Below, piece by piece: positions 55,060-63,252 of a DNA stretch of 64,000 bases (positions are counted from its first letter, which is position 1; the number at the start of each line of letters is the position of its first letter). Source of the DNA: Natronospirillum sp965602035 (GTDB taxonomy: Bacteria > Pseudomonadota > Gammaproteobacteria > Pseudomonadales > Natronospirillaceae); NCBI GenBank assembly GCA_965602035.1, contig OZ271919.1, positions 930,001 to 994,000 on the forward strand. The letters run 5' to 3'. The notes below the pieces were generated by a model that did not search any database, had not been told where the DNA came from, and saw only the letters and a program-made list of their open reading frames with translations. A program made the translations under genes and the position numbers.

Positions 55060-56493
55060 CAGGAGGGTTATATCGAACTGTTTCTGTTGCTGATCGTTGG
55101 CCTGATGACGGGTGTCGGGCTTTACCACCGTTTCAAGCGGCTGCCGGCCGGGCTGGACTTCGACGGCCGTTTCCACCCAGTGAGTCAGGTTCAGTTTCTC
55201 TCTGATACGTCCTGGATCGGCCCTGACGATCAGCGCCACCTTGAGCAGAGCATATTTGATGAAGTGTTTGCCATGATCGGCTCCGCCAAACACTTTGTGC
55301 TGGTGGATATGTTCCTGTTCAATGCGTTCCAAGGCGCGGTGCGGGAGGATCACCGAGCCTTGTGTGAAGAGCTGACAGAACGGCTGATAGCGCAGAAGCA
55401 GCGTTTTCCCGGGTTGCAGGCGTATCTGATTACGGACCCAATCAATACCGTGTACGGCGGGCAGCAATCGACGCATCTGGAGCGGCTGGAGCAGGCGGGC
55501 GTTCAGGTCACGCTGACCCGGCTGGAGGCCCTGCGCGACAGCAACCCACTGTATTCGGTGCTCTGGCGCACGGTGTTCTCGCACTTTGGTACCGGGCCGG
55601 GGCGTATGGCCGCCAACCCGTTGGGCGAAGGCCGTATTTCCCTGCCCAGTCTGCTGGTGTTCCCGAATTTCAAGGCCAACCACCGCAAGGTAATCATTGC
55701 CGACCATGAGGACAGCTACGCGGCCCTGGTGACGTCGGCCAATCCACACGATGGGAGCAGTGCCCATGGCAATGTGGCGCTGCGGTTCGAGGGGCCCGCG
55801 GTGAACGATCTGCTGACGACCGAACAGGCGGTGCTGGGGTTCTCAGACGCGTCGATTGATGTGCCGGATCTGCCGCCTCAGGCCGCCCCGGAGGCGGTTG
55901 CCGGTGCGCGGCTTCGCGTGGTCACAGAATATGCGATCAAGGAGGCGCTGCTGGATGCGATTCGTGAAGTTGGCTCGGGTGACGAGCTGGATATTGCGGT
56001 GTTCTACCTGTCAGACCGAAAGATAGTGAAGGCCCTGCGGTTGGCGCACGAGCGCGGCGCAACGGTGCGGATCCTGCTGGATTCAAACAAAGAAGCCTTT
56101 GGCCGGCAGAAGCACGGTATTCCCAACCTGCAGACCGCCCATGAGCTGCATTCTGCTGGTATCGCGGTGCGCTGGTGTGAAACCCGGGGCGAGCAGTGCC
56201 ATTCCAAGTTCCTGCTGGCGCGGCGAGCAGACGGCCAGGCCACGCTGATTCTGGGGTCGGCGAACTTCACGCGGCGCAACCTCGATAATTTGAACCTTGA
56301 AACGGATGTGGTGCTGACGGGCGCGGTATCCGAGGTGAAGGCCCTGCGGGCGGCTTCCAAGTGGTTTGATCGACGGTGGGACAATACAGAAAACCGGCGT
56401 TTCAGTGTGGATTACAGCGCGCACGTGGATAGCCGGCGGTGGCGTTACGCGCTGTACCGGTTGATGGAAGCAACCGGTATGAGCACGTTTTAA
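55051..56493 (+). CDS. Phospholipase D-like (HKD) membrane protein
   Basis: Up to 480 aa. An N-terminal TM helix (IELFLLLIVGLMTGVGLY) is followed by two PLD domains. The first HKD motif, ANHRKVIIADHEDSYAALVTS near residue 211 (shown in part), is complete. The second, QCHSKFLLARRADGQ near residue 383, lacks the Asp at the usual spacing. Relatives include cardiolipin synthase-like enzymes. The start is unclear: TTG 55051 precedes an AGGAGGG at 55061, which would instead favour a start near 55078-55089, but only CTG or TTG codons lie there. Confidence 0.85.
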   Translation: MLDQEGYIELFLLLIVGLMTGVGLYHRFKRLPAGLDFDGRFHPVSQVQFLSDTSWIGPDDQRHLEQSIFDEVFAMIGSAKHFVLVDMFLFNAFQGAVREDHRALCEELTERLIAQKQRFPGLQAYLITDPINTVYGGQQSTHLERLEQAGVQVTLTRLEALRDSNPLYSVLWRTVFSHFGTGPGRMAANPLGEGRISLPSLLVFPNFKANHRKVIIADHEDSYAALVTSANPHDGSSAHGNVALRFEGPAVNDLLTTEQAVLGFSDASIDVPDLPPQAAPEAVAGARLRVVTEYAIKEALLDAIREVGSGDELDIAVFYLSDRKIVKALRLAHERGATVRILLDSNKEAFGRQKHGIPNLQTAHELHSAGIAVRWCETRGEQCHSKFLLARRADGQATLILGSANFTRRNLDNLNLETDVVLTGAVSEVKALRAASKWFDRRWDNTENRRFSVDYSAHVDSRRWRYALYRLMEATGMSTF

Positions 56494-56506
56494 GGGCCTG
56501 TATCGG

Positions 56507-56539
56507 GGGCACAATCGCGCCCTTTGGGACGCTCCTACA
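56507..56539. repeat. REP-type palindrome unit B
   Basis: GGCACAATCGCGCCC followed by TTTGGGACGCTCCTACA, the right half of the repeat family seen in clusters A, C and D. It starts 14 bases after the PLD stop. Confidence 0.65.
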
Positions 56540-56569
56540 TACTCGGGTCGGGCCGACGGCGAGGTACCG

Positions 56570-56767
56570 TCAGGCTGCAATTCCCTCAACCTGAACTTGG
56601 CTGATGTCGGCCCTCCGACTTGCGTGCTCGAATGTCATTGCGCAGACGTTACCGTCGGCATCCAGATCGATCTGTGTGTTTTCGTCCAGGTCCCGCGTTT
56701 CCACGATCGTATCCCGCCTGAACTCAATATACAGCGTATCGGTATCAGCAAAGTATCGAACTTTCAT
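56570..56767 (-). CDS. DUF2283 family protein
   Basis: 65 aa, the usual length. MKVRYFADTDTLYIEFRRDT and ENTQIDLDADGNVCAMTFEH are the family signature. The ATG overlaps the stop of the upstream gene by 4 bases. The pair resembles toxin-antitoxin-like DUF2283/DUF4258 couples, with the DUF2283 protein as the partner; that role is inference. Confidence 0.93.
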   Translation of the reverse strand: MKVRYFADTDTLYIEFRRDTIVETRDLDENTQIDLDADGNVCAMTFEHASRRADISQVQVEGIAA

Positions 56768-57000
56768 TTCCTGAACCCTCGATCAAAGAATGCATTATGA
56801 ACCGTCTCTCCGTCTGGAAGCAAAACAACACGCAGGTATCGGTTGTCGGCCTTCGGGATCCTCACACATTTGCGGATACGACCATCTGATTGGACCGTTT
56901 CATATTCAGCAGATTGTACAGCTTTCTCAATCCAGACTTCCTTGATCATTGCCCGGTCCGGTCGGATCCTCGTAGAGTCAAAATAGCGAGTGGTTTTCAT
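56764..57000 (-). CDS. DUF4258-like partner of the DUF2283 gene
   Basis: 78 aa from ATG 57000; an upstream in-frame start gives 88. The sequence has MIKEVWIEKAVQSAEYETVQ and RIRKCVRIPKADNRYLRVVL, then HNAFFDRGF, a pattern seen in small DUF4258-like putative toxins encoded before DUF2283. A His at the end (HNAFF) could be functional. No activity is shown. Confidence 0.7.
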   Translation of the reverse strand: MKTTRYFDSTRIRPDRAMIKEVWIEKAVQSAEYETVQSDGRIRKCVRIPKADNRYLRVVLLPDGETVHNAFFDRGFRK

Positions 57001-57152
57001 CCCCTGGCACTTCCGTGGTTCGAGACACAATGCCCGGCATCGACGCCCTCATACTATCGCTGACCAGGATGTCAGAAGCTCACTCCCGGTTCAGAAGTGG
57101 ATTAATAAATCGCAAAAAAACGGATCCAACATTGCCTACTGAACCCTGTTGA

Positions 57153-57237
57153 AACGGTTAATGAAAGGGACTGGTATGAGCACGCCTTACGGGCCTGTGC
57201 CGAGGAGGCACAATCGCGCCCTGCGGGACGCTCCTAC
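57153..57237 (+). repeat. Degenerate copy of the PLD gene 3' end
   Basis: This stretch repeats the last codons of the PLD gene and its trailer (56456-56538). ATGAAAGGGACTGGTATGAG matches ATGGAAGCAACCGGTATGAG, and both continue into GGGCCTGT and CACAATCGCGCCC. No PLD reading remains upstream. It suggests a lost second copy or a duplication that carried the REP unit. Confidence 0.6.
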
Positions 57238-57346
57238 GGTAGGAGCTTCGGAACGCTGCGATTCGCGCCCTGCGGGGAGTTCCTACGGTAGGAGCTGCGG
57301 AACGCTGCGATTCGCGCCCAAGACGCCGTGTAACGGGACGCTCCTA
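57206..57346. repeat. REP-type palindrome cluster C
   Basis: Three units in tandem. The first ends at CGCTCCTAC (57237). The second, 57239-57285, begins GTAGGAGCTTCGGAACGC. The third, 57287-57346, begins GTAGGAGCTGCGGAACGC and ends ACGCTCCTAC. Middle parts share GCTGCGATTCGCGCCC. Confidence 0.85.
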
Positions 57347-57356
57347 CAACCGACCG

Positions 57357-58046
57357 CTATTGCGGGGTCGGGCGCACAAGGATTTCGTTCACGTCAACGT
57401 GGGCCGGTTGTGATACGGCGTACATGACGGCGTTGGCGATGTCTTCGGGTTTCAGCGCGTGCTCCGGCTGTTGGTCGAAGAACGGGGTGTCGACCATGCC
57501 GGGTTCAATAAGAGTGACGCGAATGCCGGAGCCGCGTATTTCCTCGCGGACGCCATAGCCGATGGCGGACGTTGCCCATTTGGTGGCGCTATACATGGAG
57601 CCGGGAATGGTGACACGCCCGGCGGCGGAGCCGGTGAGCAACAGGTGTCCTTTGCTTTCACGAAGCGCCGGCAGGCACTGCTGTATGGTGATGCCCACGC
57701 CCAGAATATTGGTGAGGATCATGTCCTGCCATACGTCCGGGTCGGCACCGCTGAAGCCACCGGGCTCGCCGCCCCGGCCGGCATTGGCGAAGGCGACGTC
57801 AATGCGGTCGAAGGTGTCGAGCGCCTGCTGCACCATGCGTTTCTGGTCGTCGTTACTCTGCACGTCGCACTGAATAGTGAGCACCTTGTCGGCACCGCCG
57901 AGTTCCTGTTTCAGAGACTGCAATTTGTCTTCTGAGCGGGCGGCCAGCACCAGGCGGTAGCCCTGTTTACTGGCGGCGCGGGCGGTTTCGGCGCCGATGC
58001 CGGAGGAGGCGCCGGTGATGAGCATGACGGGTTGGTCAGTTGTCAT
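57357..58046 (-). CDS. Short-chain dehydrogenase/reductase
   Basis: 229 aa from ATG 58046, which has an AAAGGTGA ribosome binding site. The classical SDR motifs are present: TGASSGIGAETARAA (NADP-binding), NAG in FANAGRGGEP, and the catalytic Ser with YSATK (GSMYSATKWATSAIGYG). Closest in layout to the YdfG-type serine/3-hydroxy acid dehydrogenases. Substrate not known. Confidence 0.93.
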   Translation of the reverse strand: MTTDQPVMLITGASSGIGAETARAASKQGYRLVLAARSEDKLQSLKQELGGADKVLTIQCDVQSNDDQKRMVQQALDTFDRIDVAFANAGRGGEPGGFSGADPDVWQDMILTNILGVGITIQQCLPALRESKGHLLLTGSAAGRVTIPGSMYSATKWATSAIGYGVREEIRGSGIRVTLIEPGMVDTPFFDQQPEHALKPEDIANAVMYAVSQPAHVDVNEILVRPTPQ

Positions 58047-58080
58047 TGAGATCACCTTTTGCATTAATCGAATGAGCCAG

Positions 58081-58186
58081 GAGCAGCCGAATGCTGCAAT
58101 TCGCGGCCAAGACGCCGTGTAACGGACGCGCTCCTACGGTAGGAGCTACGGAACGCGGCGATTCGCGGCCTTCGGCCGGCTCCTAC
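58081..58186. repeat. REP-type palindrome cluster D
   Basis: Two units in the SDR/epimerase gap. The first, 58081-58137, ends ACGCGCTCCTAC. The second, 58139-58186, begins GTAGGAGCTACGGAACGC and carries GCGGCCTTCGGCCGGC, then TCCTAC. The phrase CAAGACGCCGTGTAACGG is shared with cluster C. Confidence 0.85.
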
Positions 58187-58203
58187 AGGTTGGAATGCGT
58201 TGG

Positions 58204-59262
58204 TCAGACGGCGTGGTTGTCGACCAGTTGCTGGAAGAATTCGTTCATGGAGGTTTCCAGCGGCCTATAGGTGACGCCTAGTTCGTTCCGGCTGCGGCTG
58301 TTGTCGGCGTGCCAGGGTATGCCGATGTTGCGGGCAACAAAGTCTCTTGTCATGGATTTGTCGACCATGGGGCCAACCAGCCAGATCAGCCACTTCGGCA
58401 ACGCCCGTTTCGGCAACGGATAACGGTCGCCGAACTGGGCCTGCAGTGTTTTGGCCAGTTCGAACAGGTCTGTGTCGTGCCCGGACACAATATAGCGCCC
58501 GCTGGCTTCGGGTCGGAACCCGGCCTGATAATGCGCTTCGGCCACATCGCGCACGTCCACCGCGCCAATGCCCAGCCGAGGGGCGCCGGATTTCAGCGTG
58601 CCATCGCCCATCTGCCGAACCAGGTTAAAGCTTTCGGACGTGCCGTTGGGGTTCAGACCCGGGCCGATCACCAGTGACGGGTTCACGGTCACGAGATCCC
58701 ACTGCGATTGCCCTTCCGCCAACCGCCAGGCTTCCTTTTCGGCTTCGACCTTGGAGTAAGCATAGGGGTTGTGCGTCAGCGACGAGGACGTATTCCACTG
58801 TTTTTCGGTGAGCACGCCGTTGGGCGCCCGCAGCACATCTCGGTTATCGCCGTAAATGGCGGCACAACTGCTGGTGACCACCACGCGTTTCACCGATGAG
58901 GTGTTCGACGCCGTCTGCAACACATTGCGGGTGCCCTGCACGGCCGGGTCTACCAGGTCGCGCTGCGGGTCTTTCACGGCCATGGTGAAGGGCGAAGCGG
59001 TGTGGAAGACCAGCTCGCAGCCGTTCATGGCGTCGGCATAGGAGCCCTCTTCCAGCAAATCGGATTTGAAGTACTGAATCGAACCCGGCAACCGGTCAGC
59101 GGCGGCATCCAGATGAGCGCGTTTATCGACGTTATCCGGGTCACGCACCGCAGCGTGCACGGTAAGCCCTTCCTGTAACAGGCGCTCAATAAGCCGGCCT
59201 GCCACATAGCCAGTAGCCCCGGTTACCAGAACGGGTTTGCTGCGATCAATCTCTGCTGCCAT
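58204..59262 (-). CDS. NAD(P)-dependent epimerase/dihydroflavonol-reductase-like SDR
   Basis: 352 aa. The Rossmann motif is VLVTGATGYVAGRLIERLL, followed by VFHTASPFTMAV, VVTSSCAAIYG and YAYSKVEAEKEAW (the Tyr-x3-Lys catalytic pair). This is the extended SDR layout of dihydroflavonol-4-reductase-like enzymes. Substrate unknown. ATG 59262 follows a GGGAG ribosome binding site and is preferred to the start at 59304. Confidence 0.92.
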   Translation of the reverse strand: MAAEIDRSKPVLVTGATGYVAGRLIERLLQEGLTVHAAVRDPDNVDKRAHLDAAADRLPGSIQYFKSDLLEEGSYADAMNGCELVFHTASPFTMAVKDPQRDLVDPAVQGTRNVLQTASNTSSVKRVVVTSSCAAIYGDNRDVLRAPNGVLTEKQWNTSSSLTHNPYAYSKVEAEKEAWRLAEGQSQWDLVTVNPSLVIGPGLNPNGTSESFNLVRQMGDGTLKSGAPRLGIGAVDVRDVAEAHYQAGFRPEASGRYIVSGHDTDLFELAKTLQAQFGDRYPLPKRALPKWLIWLVGPMVDKSMTRDFVARNIGIPWHADNSRSRNELGVTYRPLETSMNEFFQQLVDNHAV

Positions 59263-59350
59263 GGTTCGACTCCCTCGATTTCGTTGGGTTCCATGTTTAC
59301 GCATCGACGCGTTTGACTGGATGTGGGGCCGACACGGCTATTCTGCAAGG

Positions 59351-60073
59351 TCAGCGCACTGGCATAGGCTCCAGCGCCCATTGTATCGCCTGCCGGGCGT
59401 GAATTGCGGTGGTGTCGTACAAGGGCACATCTGTATCGGCCTGGCCGATCAGCAGTCCGATCTCGGTACACCCGAGAATTACGCCCTGAGCGCCCCGCTC
59501 CGCCAGCGCTGCGACGATGTTGAGGTACTGCTTTTTCGAGGCGGCTTCTGTTCTGCCCAGGCAGAGTTCTTCATAGATGACCCGGTGTACAATGTCGCGC
59601 TCATCGGGCTCCGGCACGAGCACCTGAATGCCTCGGGCTTCGAGCCGTTCCCGGTAGAACGCCTGCTCCATGGTGAACCGGGTGCCCAGCAACCCGACAG
59701 CTTCTACGCCATCTTTCAACAGGACATCGGCAGTGGCATCAGCCAGATGCAGGAGGGGGACAGACAGTGCCGCCTCGAGCTCGGGCGCCACTTTGTGCAT
59801 GGTGTTCGTGCACAGCAGCACAAGATCCGCGCCGGCAGCTTCTACTGAGCGGGCTGCCTGTACGAGTATCTCGGCGGTGCCTGCCCAGTCGCCCTGATGC
59901 TGCAGGCGCTCAATGTCGGCAAAATCGACACTGTGCATGACGATGCGCGCGGAGTGCAGCCCGCCAAGGGCCTCTCTGATGCCCTCGTTCAACCAACGAT
60001 AGTAAATGGCGGTGGATTCCCAGCTCATACCGCCGATGAGCCCGATGGTTTTCATGGGTTGTGTGTCTTTCAT
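59351..60073 (-). CDS. Aspartate/glutamate racemase family protein
   Basis: 240 aa with the two catalytic Cys in LVLLCTNTMHKVAPEL (near residue 83) and GVILGCTEIGLLIGQ (near residue 195), the pair needed for cofactor-independent racemisation. The N-terminal TIGLIGGMSWESTAIYY matches the family. ATG 60073 has a strong GGGAGGGTGG ribosome binding site. Confidence 0.92.
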   Translation of the reverse strand: MKDTQPMKTIGLIGGMSWESTAIYYRWLNEGIREALGGLHSARIVMHSVDFADIERLQHQGDWAGTAEILVQAARSVEAAGADLVLLCTNTMHKVAPELEAALSVPLLHLADATADVLLKDGVEAVGLLGTRFTMEQAFYRERLEARGIQVLVPEPDERDIVHRVIYEELCLGRTEAASKKQYLNIVAALAERGAQGVILGCTEIGLLIGQADTDVPLYDTTAIHARQAIQWALEPMPVR

Positions 60074-60134
60074 GGCCACCCTCCCTGTTGGTTTATTGAA
60101 TCCCTTGTGAATGCCGATGATACCCTCTTCCGGA

Positions 60135-60782
60135 TCAGCCGGGGCGCTCGACCCGCGCCGTCATCATGCCCCAGAGCCAGCTTATTCTGAAGCGATTGAT
60201 TTCGGCGTCCGGGAGCCCGGCGTCCGCCAGCAACTTTTTAAATTCGCGCGCCCGGTAGACTTTTACATGGGCCGCGCTGAACCGGCGCAGCCACCAGTCG
60301 CAGAGGCGACAGGCCAGGTAGTCATCACACCAGTCGGTAATAACCAGTTCGCCGCCGGGCCGAAGGACCCGTGTCATTTCCGAGAGCGCCGTTACCGGGT
60401 CGCGAATGTAATGAAACATATTGCACGACACCACACGGTCGAATGCCGCGTCGTGAAACGGCAGTGACTCCGCCCAGGCACGTGCCAGGGTGGTCGCCTC
60501 AGTAACACGCTGCCGTGCCTGTTCCAGCATCTGGGGAACGGGGTCTACGCCGGTCAGTTCCAGTTGCGGGAATCGGTTCGCCAGCTTGTGCAACAGCACA
60601 CCAGTGCCACAACCGACGTCCAGCACCGTCCCGGTGTCCATGGGTGTCATCCGGTCCAGGGTCTCACGGGTTGTCGCTTCTGTGTAGAACGACCAGCGTC
60701 GGTCATAGTCGACGGCAAGGCGCGAATATTCTTTTACCAACGGGTCTGGTTCGTTGTCTCGTTCATCCACCATGATCACCAT
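60135..60782 (-). CDS. Class I SAM-dependent methyltransferase
   Basis: 215 aa. SAM motif I is TVLDVGCGTGVLLHKLA (near residue 52), motif II includes LELTGVDPVPQMLEQA, and motif IV is FDRVVSCNMFHYI, with LRPGGELVITDW as post-motif. It is a Methyltransf_11-type enzyme, and the substrate is not readable. Confidence 0.93.
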   Translation of the reverse strand: MVIMVDERDNEPDPLVKEYSRLAVDYDRRWSFYTEATTRETLDRMTPMDTGTVLDVGCGTGVLLHKLANRFPQLELTGVDPVPQMLEQARQRVTEATTLARAWAESLPFHDAAFDRVVSCNMFHYIRDPVTALSEMTRVLRPGGELVITDWCDDYLACRLCDWWLRRFSAAHVKVYRAREFKKLLADAGLPDAEINRFRISWLWGMMTARVERPG

Positions 60783-60806
60783 GGCCTCTCTGGCATGGCA
60801 CTCGGG

Positions 60807-61640
60807 TTAAAGCCGAATGTCGCCGTGAATTACTGTGTCAACCTGGCCGCCTACCCAGATCTCGTTCCGGGACTCACGCAGATACACCCGGCCAGATCGA
60901 TTCAGTATAGTCCCCTGCGCAGCAATGTAAGGTGACGAAACCAGATTCTTGCCGATCAACCATTGGGCAATACCCGCGTTCAGGCTGCCGGTGACCGGAT
61001 CCTCATAACCACCGCCGCCTATGAATGATCGCACCTCAACAGCGGCGTCGCTGCCTGCCTCATGCCGCCCGACCACGCCGATATTGAGAGGGGCCAGACG
61101 GGCCCAGTCTGGCTCCAGCAACAGAACGGTTTCGGCCGAATCCATCATGACGGCGCACCAACCCGGGCCGTTATCCACCCACTGGTGATCCGCAAACGCG
61201 GACACCGGCACGCCCAGCGCCTGCGCAATCTGCTGCAGAATCGGATTTTCAACCGGTCCGGACCGGCGCAGCGGTGGCGCTGCAAACTCGTATCGGTCAT
61301 TGTCACGCTGGATTCGGACGAGGCCAACGCCACATTCCTGCACAACGGCATCCGCACTGTGCGGTTGACCGCCCGCTTCCAGCCACGCATGGCAGGAGCC
61401 CAGTGTCGGGTGCCCGGCGAACGGCAACTCGGTGGTGGGGGTATAGATACGCACTCTGTAATCGGCTTCCGGCGTCGATGGTTTCAGCAGAAACGTGGTT
61501 TCCGACAGATTGGTCCAGCGCGCCAGGGCGGCCATCTCGTCGTCACTGAGTGCGTCGGCGTTGTGCACCACAGCCAGCGGGTTGCCACCCAGCGGGTCCG
61601 CTGAAAATACGTTGACCTGGCTAAACCGGTAGGTGTGCAT
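60807..61640 (-). CDS. PhzF family isomerase-like protein
   Basis: 277 aa with the PhzF pattern: FSADPLGGNPLAVVHNADAL, RWTNLSETTFLLKPS (with the catalytic Glu of the NLSET motif), FAGHPTLGSCHAWLEAG and DPVTGSLNAGIAQWLIG. It belongs to the epimerase-fold group related to diaminopimelate epimerase. Physiological substrate unknown. Confidence 0.94.
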   Translation of the reverse strand: MHTYRFSQVNVFSADPLGGNPLAVVHNADALSDDEMAALARWTNLSETTFLLKPSTPEADYRVRIYTPTTELPFAGHPTLGSCHAWLEAGGQPHSADAVVQECGVGLVRIQRDNDRYEFAAPPLRRSGPVENPILQQIAQALGVPVSAFADHQWVDNGPGWCAVMMDSAETVLLLEPDWARLAPLNIGVVGRHEAGSDAAVEVRSFIGGGGYEDPVTGSLNAGIAQWLIGKNLVSSPYIAAQGTILNRSGRVYLRESRNEIWVGGQVDTVIHGDIRL

Positions 61641-61689
61641 GTCGGGTTGTCCTCCTGAGCGGTGTTATGCGTTGCGAATGACGAGCTGC

Positions 61690-63021
61690 CTACCGACCTG
61701 GCGTGTCGTCGCTTACCCTGTCGGGTTCCGGTTCAGCGCCGTTTTCAGCGTCAGTCTCTGCTTCGGACTCATACTGATACGGTTCGCCGTCTTCATCCAC
61801 CAATTGCTGATCATAGGCCGCCTGCAAGCCGGTGTCTTCCTCGGTTTCCTCTTCCTCGGTCCCTTGCTGCTCGGGATGACGCGGATAGAACGGCGACAAC
61901 ATCGCCACCAGAATACCGCCGGCACAGAACATGGAAAACGCGTCCGCGTAGCCGAACCAATCAACAAGGACACCGACGACGGGCGAACCGGCAGCCTGGC
62001 CCAGTGCGCAGGCCATGAAAGGCAATACCGGCCCCATCGACAGGCGACCGGGCAGCAGACGTATGCCGGTCATGAGGTACAGTCCGGTCAGGGTCATATA
62101 GGCGAGGCCGAACACCAGGGACGCATAGACCGTGATGAACAATTGATCCGGACTCGACGCAATCATCGCCAGACTGGCGGCCAGCATCACGAGCATCAGG
62201 GCGTGAGTAATCGGCGGGTTGTTGCGATCCGCCAGGTCACTGGCCACTGCACCACCGAGCCCGGCAATGCCGACCGCCAGCCAGAGCCACCCGGTCTGAT
62301 CAGCAGGCAATGCACCCAGTGTCACGGCCAGGTCCGGGGCGAAAATCCAGAACGCGGCAGACACAAAGCCCATGGCAAACGCAAACAGCGACAGCCACAG
62401 TAAACGCCACCACTGCAGCGCCGTGATCGTCGGCGGTGGTGCGGCGTCGTAAGGGGTCACACGCGAGACAGACGGTATGAAAAACCAGGCGGCGAGTACA
62501 CCCACAGCCGCGAGCACTGCGAATGACATGTAGGCAAACCGCCAGGCCCCCGCCATGAACAACACAGCCGGCACGGCGATGAACATGCCCACACTGGTAC
62601 CGGCATTCATTATCGAACTCACGCGACCATGCACGGAGCGGTCCACCACGACCTGCATGGCAGCAGTCAGCGCCGGCATCATCAGACCCGTGCAGAGCCC
62701 GCAGGCCACCACACCGATGCCAAGCTGTGTCGCATTCGAGGAATCACTGATCACCGCCAGGCCAATCGTACCGAGTACGCCAGACAGAACCGCGGTATAG
62801 CGCGCACCGATTCGAACAGCCAGAAGCGGAGCCACGGCCGTGGCCAGCACAAAACTGATCAGGGGGAGCGCACCAATGATACCGATCACAAAGGGTGTCA
62901 GCTCGAGCTCATCACGAATTGGCGGCACAAAGAGGCCGAACGCAAACCGCGCCAGCCCGTAGCTGATCGCTATCAGTGCCGCCCCGAACAGGGCAAACCC
63001 GATGCTCGACAGTGACTTCAT
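61690..63021 (-). CDS. Major facilitator superfamily transporter
   Basis: 443 aa with 12 predicted TM helices and the MFS layout: an N-terminal GFALFGAALIAISYGLARFA helix, GAR-type loop (RIGARYTAVLSG) between TM2 and TM3, and a second half from about residue 210. The last 70 residues are an acidic, Glu/Asp-rich soluble tail. Substrate unknown. It is monocistronic. Confidence 0.9.
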   Translation of the reverse strand: MKSLSSIGFALFGAALIAISYGLARFAFGLFVPPIRDELELTPFVIGIIGALPLISFVLATAVAPLLAVRIGARYTAVLSGVLGTIGLAVISDSSNATQLGIGVVACGLCTGLMMPALTAAMQVVVDRSVHGRVSSIMNAGTSVGMFIAVPAVLFMAGAWRFAYMSFAVLAAVGVLAAWFFIPSVSRVTPYDAAPPPTITALQWWRLLWLSLFAFAMGFVSAAFWIFAPDLAVTLGALPADQTGWLWLAVGIAGLGGAVASDLADRNNPPITHALMLVMLAASLAMIASSPDQLFITVYASLVFGLAYMTLTGLYLMTGIRLLPGRLSMGPVLPFMACALGQAAGSPVVGVLVDWFGYADAFSMFCAGGILVAMLSPFYPRHPEQQGTEEEETEEDTGLQAAYDQQLVDEDGEPYQYESEAETDAENGAEPEPDRVSDDTPGR

Positions 63022-63252
63022 GCAGGCTCCCTTTGCTCGGACATTGACTCGGCGACCGGAGCCATCAGCATCAGAACGGAATGACGGTCTGCTGGATCAA
63101 CAATGGCTCGGTGCGTTCATCAACAATACATTTCAGGTCTTCGTACGATGTTGTGCAATACCTGAAGTGATTGTCTGGTCGGTTCCGGTCAAATCAAAGG
63201 GTGAACTCAATTCATGTCGGCCCCGGGGGCACCGCAGCCGATCAACCGCTGC

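Larger units (their letters stand above)
57001..57356. other. Intergenic, PLD remnant and REP units
   Basis: 356 bases. The left 150 bases hold the DUF4258-like promoter region and nothing else recognisable. The right part holds the PLD 3'-end copy and two complete REP-type units. Confidence 0.6.
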
